From an uncultured Blautia sp. (GTDB lineage Bacteria; Bacillota; Clostridia; Lachnospirales; Lachnospiraceae), in contig NZ_CALFLA010000041.1 in the NCBI RefSeq assembly GCF_937880195.1, positions 62,001 through 126,000 of the forward strand: DNA of 64,000 bases, written 5' to 3'. This document shows, piece by piece, positions 15,457 through 23,640 of the stretch. Numbering within the stretch: position 1 is the stretch's first letter; every line of letters starts with the position of its first letter. The notes beneath the pieces were generated by a model, which was given only the letters and a program-made list of their open reading frames with translations, made no database searches and was not told where the DNA came from. The position numbers were made by a program, and so were the translations under genes.

Positions 15457-18400
15457 TTAGTAGATTACTCTTGAACCATCATCCGTCTTAATTACTGTCA
15501 CAGACTGTCCAAATCTGGCTTTCATGGCATCATCATGTGTTATTGCCATGATCTTCACATCCGAATATCGATTCCGGATCGTCTCAAGGGCATCCACATA
15601 AGCCTGAGCGCCCTCATCGTCAAGGAAAGGCGGTTCGTCAATAAACAGCATTCCAAGCTGTATTCCTGCCGCTGTAGCCTTGATTTCAGATAATGCAAGG
15701 ATAACTGCCAAAGAGGCTTTTACCTTTTCTCCGCCGGATTTCGATGCGTACGGAAGAGTGGTCTTTCCGTATTCATCGATAAGAACATCCAAGGTGGCCT
15801 TATCCCCGTCTTTTCCTTTTACGGTACGTTCCATAACAAACTCAACTCCCATCGTTCCACCAGTCATGGAACCAAGGATATTGTTTGTAGTGTCCGTAAT
15901 GTGCGGAATAATGTTTCGGATGATCTGATGGGGAACACCATCCTGGGAAAAGGCCAGTTTCAGTGCTTCGTAACAGTCTGCCCTGCCAGCAGCTATTGCA
16001 ATTCCATTATTCAGCATGGAAATCTCCCCCTGCATGGTATCGATGTTTTCCAGACGTTCCAGCAGAACTCCTTTCTGAACCTGCAGGTTTCCGAGAAGCT
16101 TCTTGCTGTCACGGATCCGGCTGTCAACCGTTTCTATGGATTCGCCGGAGAATGATTCTTTAAGCTTTGTCAGGACGGTTTCCATGCCAACAATATTCGC
16201 ATTAAGGACAAACTTTCTGTCTTCGAGCATCTGCAGTTCCTTCTCCATTTTTGAAATACGTTCCTGTACATGCTGTCTTCGTTCTTCATATACTGGAATG
16301 TTCTTTTCCTGCTCCGCATATATCCGTAGCTGTTCCATCTGGCGTCTGATCTGCCCCTGCTTATCAACTGCTTCTGATAGTGAATCAACTGTATCTGTTA
16401 CCTCAGAAGCCTTTAATTTGACCTGTAGCAGGTTTTCTTCGCATTGCCCTATTGTTTTATCGTTTGCATCTTTTTCGGCCTCTAAAGCCGCAATTTCGAG
16501 TTTGCTTTGCTCTGCAGTTTTCTTTATCTGTTCGTATCTGGAAAGTTCAGACACGGATGTCACCAGATCTTTCAGTTGTTCAGGATCGTATCCGATACTC
16601 TGAATTTTTTCCTGCTTTTCTGACACCTTCTTGTCGCGTTCGGATATCCATAATGCAATCTCCTCTTCGCATTTTTTCAGGCTATGCAACTCAACAGGAA
16701 GCCTTTTGACATCATCAATAGCCTTAGACAGAAATCTGCAGCTTGCATTCTCAATATCCGTACACCCGGAATTTTTCATGAAATCCTCCTGCTGTCTTAT
16801 CTCGGCTATATTTTTCTGTCGAAAATCACGTCTGTTTTCTGCGTCTGATATACGCTGCAAATATAATGATTGAATTTCCTGTAATTCATGTTCTGCAACA
16901 GATACTTGATATCTCTTTTCCTGCTGGCTCTCAATTTTTTCTTTTTTCTGTGCGAGTTCGTTAAGCTTATCTTCCAGATCTTCCGGAATATCAAGTGTCA
17001 GTTGCGAGATCCTTGAACATATCTGTTCATTTCTTAACCCACTTTTATCAATGAGCCTCTGATAACGGTCAATTTCTTCGTGATATCCATCCAGTGTCTC
17101 TTTGGCATTTTTATATTTAAGGGCATCCTTTTCCAGCTCAGAAAGCTGAGACGTCAGCTCTGCATGCTGTTTTGCCTTTTCTCGGATCATATCGGCAGAT
17201 TCCAAAAAACTGTTGCAGGATGCAAGGGACTGTTTTAACTGATCGAATTCATTTTTAGTAATAGTATATTCTTTCGAGCACTCATTCAGGGAGTTCTGCG
17301 CCGTTGTTTTTTCTTTCTCTGTTTCAGAAATTTTCTCTCTACGATTAGCCAGTTCTCTTCTGGATTCATCCAATTTATCAAGTTCTTCCAGGGTCTTACT
17401 GATATTGTCTTCAACAGTCTCTAATTCCTTTTCAGGATTCCCCTGTTCTTTAATGAAATCCGTTTTTATGCGAACCGCCTCTTTCTTTGACGCCAGAGTT
17501 TTTTTCTCTTCCGCCAGTTTCTTTCGGGCAGTCTGTTCCATTACTCCATAAATCCCAAGTCCAAGTAAATTTCCAAGAATTGCAATACGTTCCTCTTTCT
17601 TCGCCTGCAAAAATAATCCATACTGATTCTGCATGATCAACGCGCAGCTTCGAAATGTCATGCTGTCCATGCCAAGGAGCTTTTCTATCTCTGCCTGTGT
17701 ATCAACGATTCTTTCTTTGGAAAGATTCAGCCAGTCAGCGCCCTCCTGCATCTGAGATAGATTCAGTGTCGGCTTTCCGGATTTTGTCCTGGTGCGAACC
17801 ACCCGGAAACGTTTGTCTCCAATATCGAATATAAATTCAATAGAACCGCTCCTTGCGTCTTCTGTTCCCCGGATCCACGCTTTGCAATCTCCCTCGCGAG
17901 TCTCTTCAAACAGACAATCCACAATGGCATCCATGAATAAACTGCTCTTTCCCGCTCCATTCACACCGTTAATCGTACAAAATGAAATATCAGAAAAATC
18001 AAAGTGCTCGTCCTTGTAATTCCTATAGTTTCTGACCGAAATAGATACTGGTTTAAACACACCATGAATTTCTGCAGTCATACTCTGCTTCATAGCCTCC
18101 GCTATGATAGGCTCTGCAAGTTCTACGATCTTGTCTGGATTCTTAAATGCTTTTTCCTCCAACCATTTTTTCAGATTCAGTCGTGGATCGCTTTCTTCCG
18201 AGAGAAGTCCTCTATTTGTAACATCAACCATATTCTCTGCTTCAATATCGGCTACATAGAACGCTCCCAGTTCATATAGATTCTTTTGCAATAACGGAAT
18301 ATTAAGAGCTTTTTTCTGTTCGGACGTACAGGAATATCTTATCCGTACAATCTTATCTGTTATTTCTTCTGGGATTCCGGATCTGTGAAGATACATAATT

Positions 18401-19281
18401 CCTTCCCGGATATAGTCGCCGACATCATCCGAATTCCATGTAATCGTCTGGAACTGTCTATATGGAGTGGTGTATCTATGTTCAGATGTCAATTTCCCAG
18501 TGTCAAACTCATAAATGCCGAATCCTCTATCTTGATTTTCGTCGTTAAAATTGAATTCATTAATCGCTCCAGAGTAGAAAACATTATGTAAGCCATCAAG
18601 AGTCTGTGGGCGGTGAATATGTCCCAAAAGGACTGCTTCATATCCCGCTGTTATTAAGGCTTCCCTCGGTATCACCGGCTCAAAGTTTGTGAAAAAGGAT
18701 GTCTGTCCTGATTCCATGTTGCAACCAGGAACTGTATAATGTGCCATGAGAATTGGCGTCTTTTCACACCCTGCCCTTAAGGCCAGAACCATATCTGAAA
18801 TATATTTTGTCCACGCAAGATTTTCTTCGTCTGCAGATAAACCAGAGAATTTCGCTCTGAACTCCTGCTTATCAAACCCCGGTATGCAGGCAATGTCTGC
18901 CAATGGAGTCTTTAACACTCTGGGTTCTGTAACGACGTCTACATTTTTGATATTCAGCAGCATCCTCTCAAGAACTCTGAACTGAGCAGCTCCATCGTGA
19001 TTTGGAGTGCCTCGCATCACGATCACATATTTTGAAAAATGTGCTAATGATGTAATAATGTTCGTTGCTGTAATCATTTCGTCCGAATATCTTACAGGAC
19101 CAACCTGTTCCTGATGAAAGATATCACCTGATATGCAAACAATGTCCGGTTTCTCTTTGGATGCTACATCTACCATATATTCCAGGCATTTCACTGTATC
19201 CTGCGAACGAAGATTCATCCCATTTACTACCGGTCCTTTAAACTGTCCGATATGCCAGTCTGATGTGTGCAAAATTTTCAT
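15457..19281 (-). CDS. Fused SbcD-SbcC (Mre11-Rad50-like) nuclease-ATPase
   Basis: One 1274-aa chain holds both subunits of the SbcCD complex. Residues 1-330 are an SbcD metallophosphoesterase (HTSDWHIGQ at 5-13, SGDIFHQ, GTPNHD, LGHIHRPQ). An SbcC ATPase follows, with Walker A NGVNGAGKSS near 440, coiled coil to about 1080, signature KSGGEKVKAS near 1180 and Walker B MLFIDEPP near 1214. The apex has two Cys spaced C-x7-C (near 840) instead of the usual CxxC zinc hook. The start at 19281 follows GGAGGT; the 30 upstream residues have no signature. SbcCD normally trims DNA ends and hairpins. Confidence 0.9.
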   Translation of the reverse strand: MKILHTSDWHIGQFKGPVVNGMNLRSQDTVKCLEYMVDVASKEKPDIVCISGDIFHQEQVGPVRYSDEMITATNIITSLAHFSKYVIVMRGTPNHDGAAQFRVLERMLLNIKNVDVVTEPRVLKTPLADIACIPGFDKQEFRAKFSGLSADEENLAWTKYISDMVLALRAGCEKTPILMAHYTVPGCNMESGQTSFFTNFEPVIPREALITAGYEAVLLGHIHRPQTLDGLHNVFYSGAINEFNFNDENQDRGFGIYEFDTGKLTSEHRYTTPYRQFQTITWNSDDVGDYIREGIMYLHRSGIPEEITDKIVRIRYSCTSEQKKALNIPLLQKNLYELGAFYVADIEAENMVDVTNRGLLSEESDPRLNLKKWLEEKAFKNPDKIVELAEPIIAEAMKQSMTAEIHGVFKPVSISVRNYRNYKDEHFDFSDISFCTINGVNGAGKSSLFMDAIVDCLFEETREGDCKAWIRGTEDARSGSIEFIFDIGDKRFRVVRTRTKSGKPTLNLSQMQEGADWLNLSKERIVDTQAEIEKLLGMDSMTFRSCALIMQNQYGLFLQAKKEERIAILGNLLGLGIYGVMEQTARKKLAEEKKTLASKKEAVRIKTDFIKEQGNPEKELETVEDNISKTLEELDKLDESRRELANRREKISETEKEKTTAQNSLNECSKEYTITKNEFDQLKQSLASCNSFLESADMIREKAKQHAELTSQLSELEKDALKYKNAKETLDGYHEEIDRYQRLIDKSGLRNEQICSRISQLTLDIPEDLEDKLNELAQKKEKIESQQEKRYQVSVAEHELQEIQSLYLQRISDAENRRDFRQKNIAEIRQQEDFMKNSGCTDIENASCRFLSKAIDDVKRLPVELHSLKKCEEEIALWISERDKKVSEKQEKIQSIGYDPEQLKDLVTSVSELSRYEQIKKTAEQSKLEIAALEAEKDANDKTIGQCEENLLQVKLKASEVTDTVDSLSEAVDKQGQIRRQMEQLRIYAEQEKNIPVYEERRQHVQERISKMEKELQMLEDRKFVLNANIVGMETVLTKLKESFSGESIETVDSRIRDSKKLLGNLQVQKGVLLERLENIDTMQGEISMLNNGIAIAAGRADCYEALKLAFSQDGVPHQIIRNIIPHITDTTNNILGSMTGGTMGVEFVMERTVKGKDGDKATLDVLIDEYGKTTLPYASKSGGEKVKASLAVILALSEIKATAAGIQLGMLFIDEPPFLDDEGAQAYVDALETIRNRYSDVKIMAITHDDAMKARFGQSVTVIKTDDGSRVIY

Positions 19282-19283
19282 AA

Positions 19284-19718
19284 TTATTCTACCTCCGCTT
19301 CTTCTAACACATGGAACATACTTGTAAGTCCATTTTTTAAACGCACAAAATTCTCTTCGCTGATTCCGCAAAATTCAATTCCGTCATTTCCAACTTTTTC
19401 TCCAACAAACAGGATGTTCCCAACGATAGGATGTCCGTGTTTGTGATATTCGTAAAGATAACACCCTACCAGATTCGCTTTATTAGGTTTGAGCAGTCCT
19501 TCTTCATCGATCAGCATGCTCACACATTCTCCTGATCTTTTCGTTGGTGTAGACGGCATTTTAAGTTCTGTATACAGGCGCTTTGGCATTACATGCTCCA
19601 CAATATCGCAACCATTTCCAATCAAAGTGTACAAAAACTTATTCTGCTCTCGGGTGGTTCCTTCTGGAAATTCATGTTCTGACATTTTTAATTCTGTAGA
19701 TATTTTAATAATTTTCAT
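19284..19718 (-). CDS. DUF3846-like phage protein
   Basis: The 144-aa product shows the pattern of DUF3846 proteins: an N-terminal EFPEGTTREQNKFLYTLIGN-like segment, then MLIDEEGLLKPNKANLVGCY and PIVGNILFVGE. These proteins occur in phages and mobile elements; their function is unknown. CAGGAGG precedes the ATG. It sits 2 bp before the SbcDC start, so the two are translated together. Confidence 0.65.
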   Translation of the reverse strand: MKIIKISTELKMSEHEFPEGTTREQNKFLYTLIGNGCDIVEHVMPKRLYTELKMPSTPTKRSGECVSMLIDEEGLLKPNKANLVGCYLYEYHKHGHPIVGNILFVGEKVGNDGIEFCGISEENFVRLKNGLTSMFHVLEEAEVE

Positions 19719-19945
19719 TTTGTCCTCCTGGATCTTTGCTCGTTGACTGTTGTAATTATTTCATAAGATACTCCAAGTGCTTCTGCTATCCTGCGAATAT
19801 TTTTCTCTTTCGGAACAACCTCTCCTCTCTCGTATGCTCCTATCTGAGAATCTGCCATACCGCATTTCTTACCAAGCTCTATCTGAGTTAATCCTTCTGC
19901 AATACGAAAAGCGCGAATATTTTCACCAAGTGTTCTGTATGTCAT
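19715..19945 (-). CDS. XRE-family HTH regulator (small)
   Basis: The 76-aa protein is essentially one helix-turn-helix: GLTQIELGKKCGMADSQIGA with a following YERGE. The ATG at 19945 overlaps the upstream stop as ATGA and has AGGAGG. Residing within the early operon, it could tune phage gene expression like a Cro- or Arc-type protein. Its operator is not known. Confidence 0.75.
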   Translation of the reverse strand: MTYRTLGENIRAFRIAEGLTQIELGKKCGMADSQIGAYERGEVVPKEKNIRRIAEALGVSYEIITTVNEQRSRRTK

Positions 19946-21063
19946 CTTCGTCCGCCTCCTCTCTGACATTTGATGCAAAGTGGCTCTCCAAATTTATTGA
20001 TGGAGTATTCATAAACCCTTTCATTTATGATTTCACCGCATCTGGAACACTGGAAGTCTGCCGAACGATCTGGTTCCGGTTCCTGTGGTACCTGATACTG
20101 CTCCGGTTTTTCAACAACATCCGGATAAACTTCTTCTGTAACTACATCCGATGAAAAAGCCGGATTATCCAGGTCGTCCTGAGCAAATACCGTACTCTCA
20201 GGTTCAAAATCTACATTTTTAATCGCAATCTGCGGTGTGCCGAACATATTATTTACAGAATTCATTCCCTGCATCAACATTGCCTGTCTGACCTGCGGAT
20301 CCGAGAAGTCGGGTGAAAAAATCACCGTCGGTATTGCAAAATTCTTCTGTAATTCAGTCTTTGTGTATGAATTCTTTATTCCAAGTATTGCTTTTATGAC
20401 GCGAAGCTTAGCCACTGTCATAGCCTTTTCAGCCCAGGTCTTTTTCAGCTGCGCCATGTTTACCTTAACGGATCGTTCAATGTATCTTTCACGGTCACTC
20501 TCATCAATAACATACGCTTTTACCCTGTTTCCCCATTTGTCCTTGCTGTCAATCCAGTTTCCCTTGAATCTTTCAGCTGCTGATTCCGCAGCTTTTTTAT
20601 CTGTGATTCCTTTTATCGCTTTATCCGAAAAGCCAATACGATACTGCTCTTCTTCGTCTTCCAGGCAGATTACCTTCTGATCTGTCTCTGATCTGGGGGT
20701 TCCGTCAGCCTTGCGCATAGCTCCCTGTGCCTGCGCCCGATATGTAACACGATCAATGCGCTCGCCATATGTTTCCTTTGGATTAAACTGAATTCCTGCC
20801 GCCATGGCCATCTTGTTAAGCAGTGGTTTCGACAGGGAATATACATCTTCCCAGATGTCCTTTCCGTTCTGGTCCTTTCGTCCGGTCTTGACGGATCCTA
20901 CCTTAAAAATATCTCCGCTGTTCTCGTTCAGATCTACTGCAACCTCTTCCACATGAAATTTATAGAATGGATTAAGCTGCACGTCCGTTGCCGTCGGGAT
21001 CAACAAATTGTAATTCTTGTATGCCGCAATAACTTCCGGCAGACTTCCTAAAACTTCCTTCAT
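19942..21063 (-). CDS. Candidate phage ssDNA-annealing/recombination protein
   Basis: The 373-aa protein does not match a family I can name with certainty. A central basic block, TWAEKAMTVAKLRVIKAILG (about residues 215-235), recalls the conserved core of Rad52/Mgm101-type annealing proteins. It is directly upstream of SbcDC, where phages often place an annealase with its exonuclease partner. The C-terminus has CSRC and CIKC, probably one zinc site, after a Pro/Glu-rich linker. AGGAGG precedes ATG 21063. The annealase call rests on context and weak resemblance. Confidence 0.4.
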   Translation of the reverse strand: MKEVLGSLPEVIAAYKNYNLLIPTATDVQLNPFYKFHVEEVAVDLNENSGDIFKVGSVKTGRKDQNGKDIWEDVYSLSKPLLNKMAMAAGIQFNPKETYGERIDRVTYRAQAQGAMRKADGTPRSETDQKVICLEDEEEQYRIGFSDKAIKGITDKKAAESAAERFKGNWIDSKDKWGNRVKAYVIDESDRERYIERSVKVNMAQLKKTWAEKAMTVAKLRVIKAILGIKNSYTKTELQKNFAIPTVIFSPDFSDPQVRQAMLMQGMNSVNNMFGTPQIAIKNVDFEPESTVFAQDDLDNPAFSSDVVTEEVYPDVVEKPEQYQVPQEPEPDRSADFQCSRCGEIINERVYEYSINKFGEPLCIKCQRGGGRR

Positions 21064-21216
21064 ATACTTGATTACCTCCTATTTTTGTGATAAAATGACG
21101 TTGACTTTAAAAAACCAAAGGGGTTCAAACCTGTTTTTTAAAAGTTCTGACATGGTCTTGGATAGGAAGGCAAGTGCCGTCTACACTTTGCATTCCATTT
21201 AATATCCAAGACCTTT
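21064..21216. other. Structured 153-bp intercistronic region
   Basis: The gap holds two inverted repeats: TTTAAAAAAC/GTTTTTTAAA (21106-21115, 21133-21142), and an 11-bp perfect pair GGTCTTGGATA/TATCCAAGACC (21154-21164, 21203-21213) followed on the plus strand by T5. A smaller stem, GCAAGTG/CACTTTGC, nests inside the second. No convincing gene is present. Confidence 0.5.
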
Positions 21217-21573
21217 TTAATTGTTATCACCTCCTATAAACCAATCCAGAAATATATAAATCCCTACTCCGATAAACCCTATGAAAAAGAATTCTGATCC
21301 TATTTCGTATCCCCCTCTTTCCAGATATAGCTTCTGTGACACCAAGCGGTAAAGGATAACGCTTGCAAGTATCGGAAGTGTATACTTTACAATGTTCGCA
21401 ATCAGGAATATTCTTTTCCTCAGCTTTTCTTTTTTTCTTCGGCGATAATACGCATCATATTCTTTTTCGTTGAATTCCCGCACCAGAGAAAGATATACCT
21501 TAGTCTTAGAATCCTCTTCAACAAGTTCATATTCCATGTTCTTGCACATATCTGGAACTTTAAGTCCATTCAT
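21217..21573 (-). CDS. Small phage membrane protein
   Basis: The 118-aa protein has a charged, Arg/Lys-rich N-terminal half and two membrane spans in the C-terminal half (about 55-76 and 90-112, FFFIGFIGVGIYIFLDWFIG). It is ATGA-coupled to the preceding small gene. Its role is unknown; superinfection exclusion would be one possibility, without evidence. Confidence 0.6.
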   Translation of the reverse strand: MNGLKVPDMCKNMEYELVEEDSKTKVYLSLVREFNEKEYDAYYRRRKKEKLRKRIFLIANIVKYTLPILASVILYRLVSQKLYLERGGYEIGSEFFFIGFIGVGIYIFLDWFIGGDNN

Positions 21574-21737
21574 TTCCTTGTCTCCTTTTCCATAAGTATT
21601 AATTCTTTTGCAATTACGCTCTGCAGTGCCAGTCTATCCATTTCATGCCAGCTGATCGGGACAGGACTTTTGTCAAGGGCATCCAGTATTCTTTCACCGG
21701 CTTTATGAAATTTCTCAAGATCTTTACTTGTAAGCAT
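21570..21737 (-). CDS. Small phage protein (55 aa)
   Basis: A short gene with a strong AGGAGG six bases before ATG 21737, ending in an ATGA overlap with the membrane protein gene. It encodes MLTSKDLEKFHKAGERILDA and about 35 further helical residues. No function recognised. The tight coupling on both sides argues it is real. Confidence 0.65.
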   Translation of the reverse strand: MLTSKDLEKFHKAGERILDALDKSPVPISWHEMDRLALQSVIAKELILMEKETRK

Positions 21738-21738
21738 G

Positions 21739-21915
21739 TCAAACCTCCTGTATTACCAGTCTTAACTGACCGTTTCTTTCTTCTTGTATCATTTTTTCAA
21801 TGTTTGCAGCTGCTTTTCTCTTTTGCATCACTTGTATCATGTGCTCAGCATGACAAGTACACCGCTCTCCCGGATCCAGATACGCTCCGCAATCTGGGCA
21901 TCTTCTATAAAACAT
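21739..21915 (-). CDS. Small zinc-knuckle phage protein (58 aa)
   Basis: Starts at ATG 21915 with RRCPDCGAYLDPGERCTCH, a Cys4/His knuckle close to the N-terminus, followed by a long basic helix. Its stop lies 1 bp before the start codon of the next gene, whose Shine-Dalgarno is inside this gene. Probably a small nucleic-acid-binding protein. Confidence 0.65.
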   Translation of the reverse strand: MFYRRCPDCGAYLDPGERCTCHAEHMIQVMQKRKAAANIEKMIQEERNGQLRLVIQEV

Positions 21916-21929
21916 TTTTCACCATCCTT

Positions 21930-22118
21930 TCATGCTGTTTCTATTGCTTCTTTTTTCTGCTCTCTTATGAAATGTCTCTGTGCGGACACTGCAACGCGAT
22001 GCAATATTTTTTCAACATCTTCTGCGCTTTTTGAAGAGCAATAATCATCAGCAATCTTAATACGAGTATTTCCGATTTTATAATCTTCCACGATCACAAT
22101 GTCCGTCCCTCCTATCAT
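21930..22118 (-). CDS. Small phage protein (62 aa)
   Basis: The ATG at 22118 overlaps the upstream stop as ATGA. An AGGAGGG inside the frame could instead serve a GTG at 22097 (55 aa). Short beta-rich start, then a helical C-terminus. Not recognised. Confidence 0.5.
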   Translation of the reverse strand: MIGGTDIVIVEDYKIGNTRIKIADDYCSSKSAEDVEKILHRVAVSAQRHFIREQKKEAIETA

Positions 22119-22591
22119 TTCAAATTTCGCTCAATCCAATTTTTAAGATTTTGTGTGATTTCATTCACCTCGTCGAGAGTGCGAATGATTTCTTCCAATT
22201 CCGGTTTTTCCTCGTCACTGATAACACCATCAGTGGTAATGTCCAAAAGGGTTTCTTTCGCCTCATTTATTTTTCTGAATGAAGACAGCATTCTCAGGCT
22301 TATCCTGTCCAGCCCTTCATTTTCAATTTTCGGCATATTTTTTCCAAGCGGACACATTTCCCTGCAATAATTGCCTTTCAGTTCCGGTGCTCTGTAACAA
22401 TCCGCCATCAGGAGCACTTCTTCCTGGTAGGGTATTGTACTTCCAAGCTCAATTCTGGCCAGCCTTGTCCGGTCTATCCCAAGCTCTTCAGCGGCACCTT
22501 CTCTGCTGCTTAACCGTTCGTTGAACTTTGCAGCTTCGTATCGTGCCTGGCAGAACATATTGTCAGCTGCTTTTGTAGCAATTTTCGACAT
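22115..22591 (-). CDS. HTH-domain phage regulator (158 aa)
   Basis: An XRE-like helix-turn-helix lies at about residues 25-60 (REGAAEELGIDRTRLARIEL followed by GSTIP). After it comes a Cys-containing loop (NYCREMCPLGKNMP) and a C-terminal helical region. It is the second gene of the leftward operon, so it is expressed early and may act with the small HTH protein upstream in the lytic choice. AAGAAGGAG precedes the ATG. Confidence 0.7.
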   Translation of the reverse strand: MSKIATKAADNMFCQARYEAAKFNERLSSREGAAEELGIDRTRLARIELGSTIPYQEEVLLMADCYRAPELKGNYCREMCPLGKNMPKIENEGLDRISLRMLSSFRKINEAKETLLDITTDGVISDEEKPELEEIIRTLDEVNEITQNLKNWIERNLK

Positions 22592-22628
22592 TTTTTTCTC
22601 CTTCTTTTAACGGTATAATTGAAATAGG

Positions 22629-22829
22629 TTAGATTGTGTACTCTGTATTTATATCCAGAGCCTTACTGATCTTATCTGCAAGAACAGGTGCATATGTTCT
22701 GCCATTGATTGTGGTCGTAACGTAATTCCTGCACATACCAACCTCTCCGCACAGATCCGTTACAGTCATGTCCCTGTCAATCAAGGTTTTCTTTACTTCT
22801 TTGCACCATGGAGAAAGTTTTCGTTTCAA
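22629..22829 (-). CDS. Cro-like HTH protein, first gene of the leftward operon
   Basis: The start is a TTG at 22829, 6 nt after GGAGGTG; a TTG at 22850 lacks a site. The 66-aa product MKRKLSPWCKEVKKTLIDRD then MTVTDLCGEVGMCRNYVTTT is a single helix-turn-helix. Its position opposite the rightward lysogeny genes suits a Cro-type repressor acting on the intergenic operators. Confidence 0.65.
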   Translation of the reverse strand: MKRKLSPWCKEVKKTLIDRDMTVTDLCGEVGMCRNYVTTTINGRTYAPVLADKISKALDINTEYTI

Positions 22830-22846
22830 AATATCACCTCCGTTAT

Positions 22847-22898
22847 ACAAATGTTTTGTACATTTGATGTTTACATTTGTTTGATATTGCTTTAAAAT
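22847..22898. promoter_or_regulatory. Divergent lytic/lysogeny control region
   Basis: The 90 bp between the two first genes holds ACAAATGT (22847), CATTTG (22861) and ACATTTGT (22873). They overlap a rightward promoter TTTACA-N17-TAAAAT (22870-22875, 22893-22898). These half-sites are probable repressor operators. No clean leftward promoter is visible. Confidence 0.65.
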
Positions 22899-22919
22899 GT
22901 GATGTAGAAGGGAGTTATC

Positions 22920-23126
22920 ATGGATAATTGGACCGATAATCTCAGAAGAATTGGGCTTAAGCGTTATGGAGACGAAAATCGCCGGATTCTTTCTGAGCTT
23001 TTCAAAAATGGCATCCCTGCCGGGAATACTGTTTTGTCAGAAGCTTCTGCCGAAGCTCTTATCATTGCTGTGGCGGCCATGATTGAAGAAAATAACAAGG
23101 CATTGCTCTCTGAACTATCAATGTAA
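22920..23126 (+). CDS. Small protein, first gene of the rightward lysogeny operon
   Basis: A 68-aa acidic, helical protein (MDNWTDNLRRIGLKRYGDEN) with GAAGGGAG before the ATG and a consensus-like promoter upstream. It reads away from the leftward operon, so it should be expressed in the lysogen. No domain recognised; it could be a repressor accessory factor. Confidence 0.65.
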   Translation: MDNWTDNLRRIGLKRYGDENRRILSELFKNGIPAGNTVLSEASAEALIIAVAAMIEENNKALLSELSM

Positions 23127-23188
23127 CTCTATTCTTTTTTGTTTTGTCTTAAACATTTGTTTATTACAGTTATAATATAGTTTATTAT

Positions 23189-23224
23189 TTCGCACTTGTC
23201 AATACTTTTTGTGCGAATTATTAA
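23189..23224 (+). promoter_or_regulatory. Promoter and operator of the repressor gene
   Basis: TTGTCA (23196) and TATTAA (23219) are 17 bp apart. The inverted repeat TTCGCAC/GTGCGAA (23189-23195, 23211-23217) brackets the -35 and spacer, a likely autoregulatory operator. ACATTTGT also occurs upstream at 23153. Confidence 0.55.
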
Positions 23225-23244
23225 ACTTTATTTCAGGAGTTTTT

Positions 23245-23598
23245 ATGTCTTTTTATGAACAACTTGTAAAACTATGCGAAAAAAAAGGAATTAAACCAAC
23301 TTCTCTTGTTGAATCTCTAGGAATGAGCAAAGGAACTATGTCAAATTGGAAAAAGGGCGGGGTTCCAAATGCCGATGCAGTAGTGCGATTTGCTGAACAT
23401 TTTCATGTGTCAACTGACTATCTCCTGCTGGGCAAAGAAACGCCTTCCATTTCAGCTGAAGACTCCGATTTACTATCATTATTTCATCAACTTCCAAGGG
23501 ATGCTCAATTAGAATTCAAAGGAGAACTAAAGGGATATCTAAAATGTCTTGAGAGGCAGTCTGTTGCAGCGGACCATCCTATCAGAAAAGCAAAATAA
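23245..23598 (+). CDS. CI-like phage repressor (XRE family)
   Basis: The 117-aa product has a helix-turn-helix at about residues 15-55 (GIKPTSLVESLGMSKGTMSN, then WKKGGVPNADAVVRFAEHF) and STDYLLLG, the usual end of such DNA-binding domains. A short C-terminal helical part probably makes dimers. There is no LexA-like peptidase domain, so induction would not be by RecA-driven cleavage. CAGGAG precedes ATG 23245; the upstream in-frame TTG has no site. Confidence 0.8.
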   Translation: MSFYEQLVKLCEKKGIKPTSLVESLGMSKGTMSNWKKGGVPNADAVVRFAEHFHVSTDYLLLGKETPSISAEDSDLLSLFHQLPRDAQLEFKGELKGYLKCLERQSVAADHPIRKAK

Positions 23599-23640
23599 TA
23601 AGCTTCGAGTGGTACCGAAGCAGAAAGGGGCAATAAACGT

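Noticed and set aside
21115-21131. GGGGTTCAAACC, like a tRNA T-loop
   Set aside because: The flanks do not pair into a T-stem and no other tRNA arms are present.
22842-22847. TATAAC as the -10 of the leftward operon
   Set aside because: Transcription would begin inside the Shine-Dalgarno of the first gene and no suitable -35 is at 17 bp.
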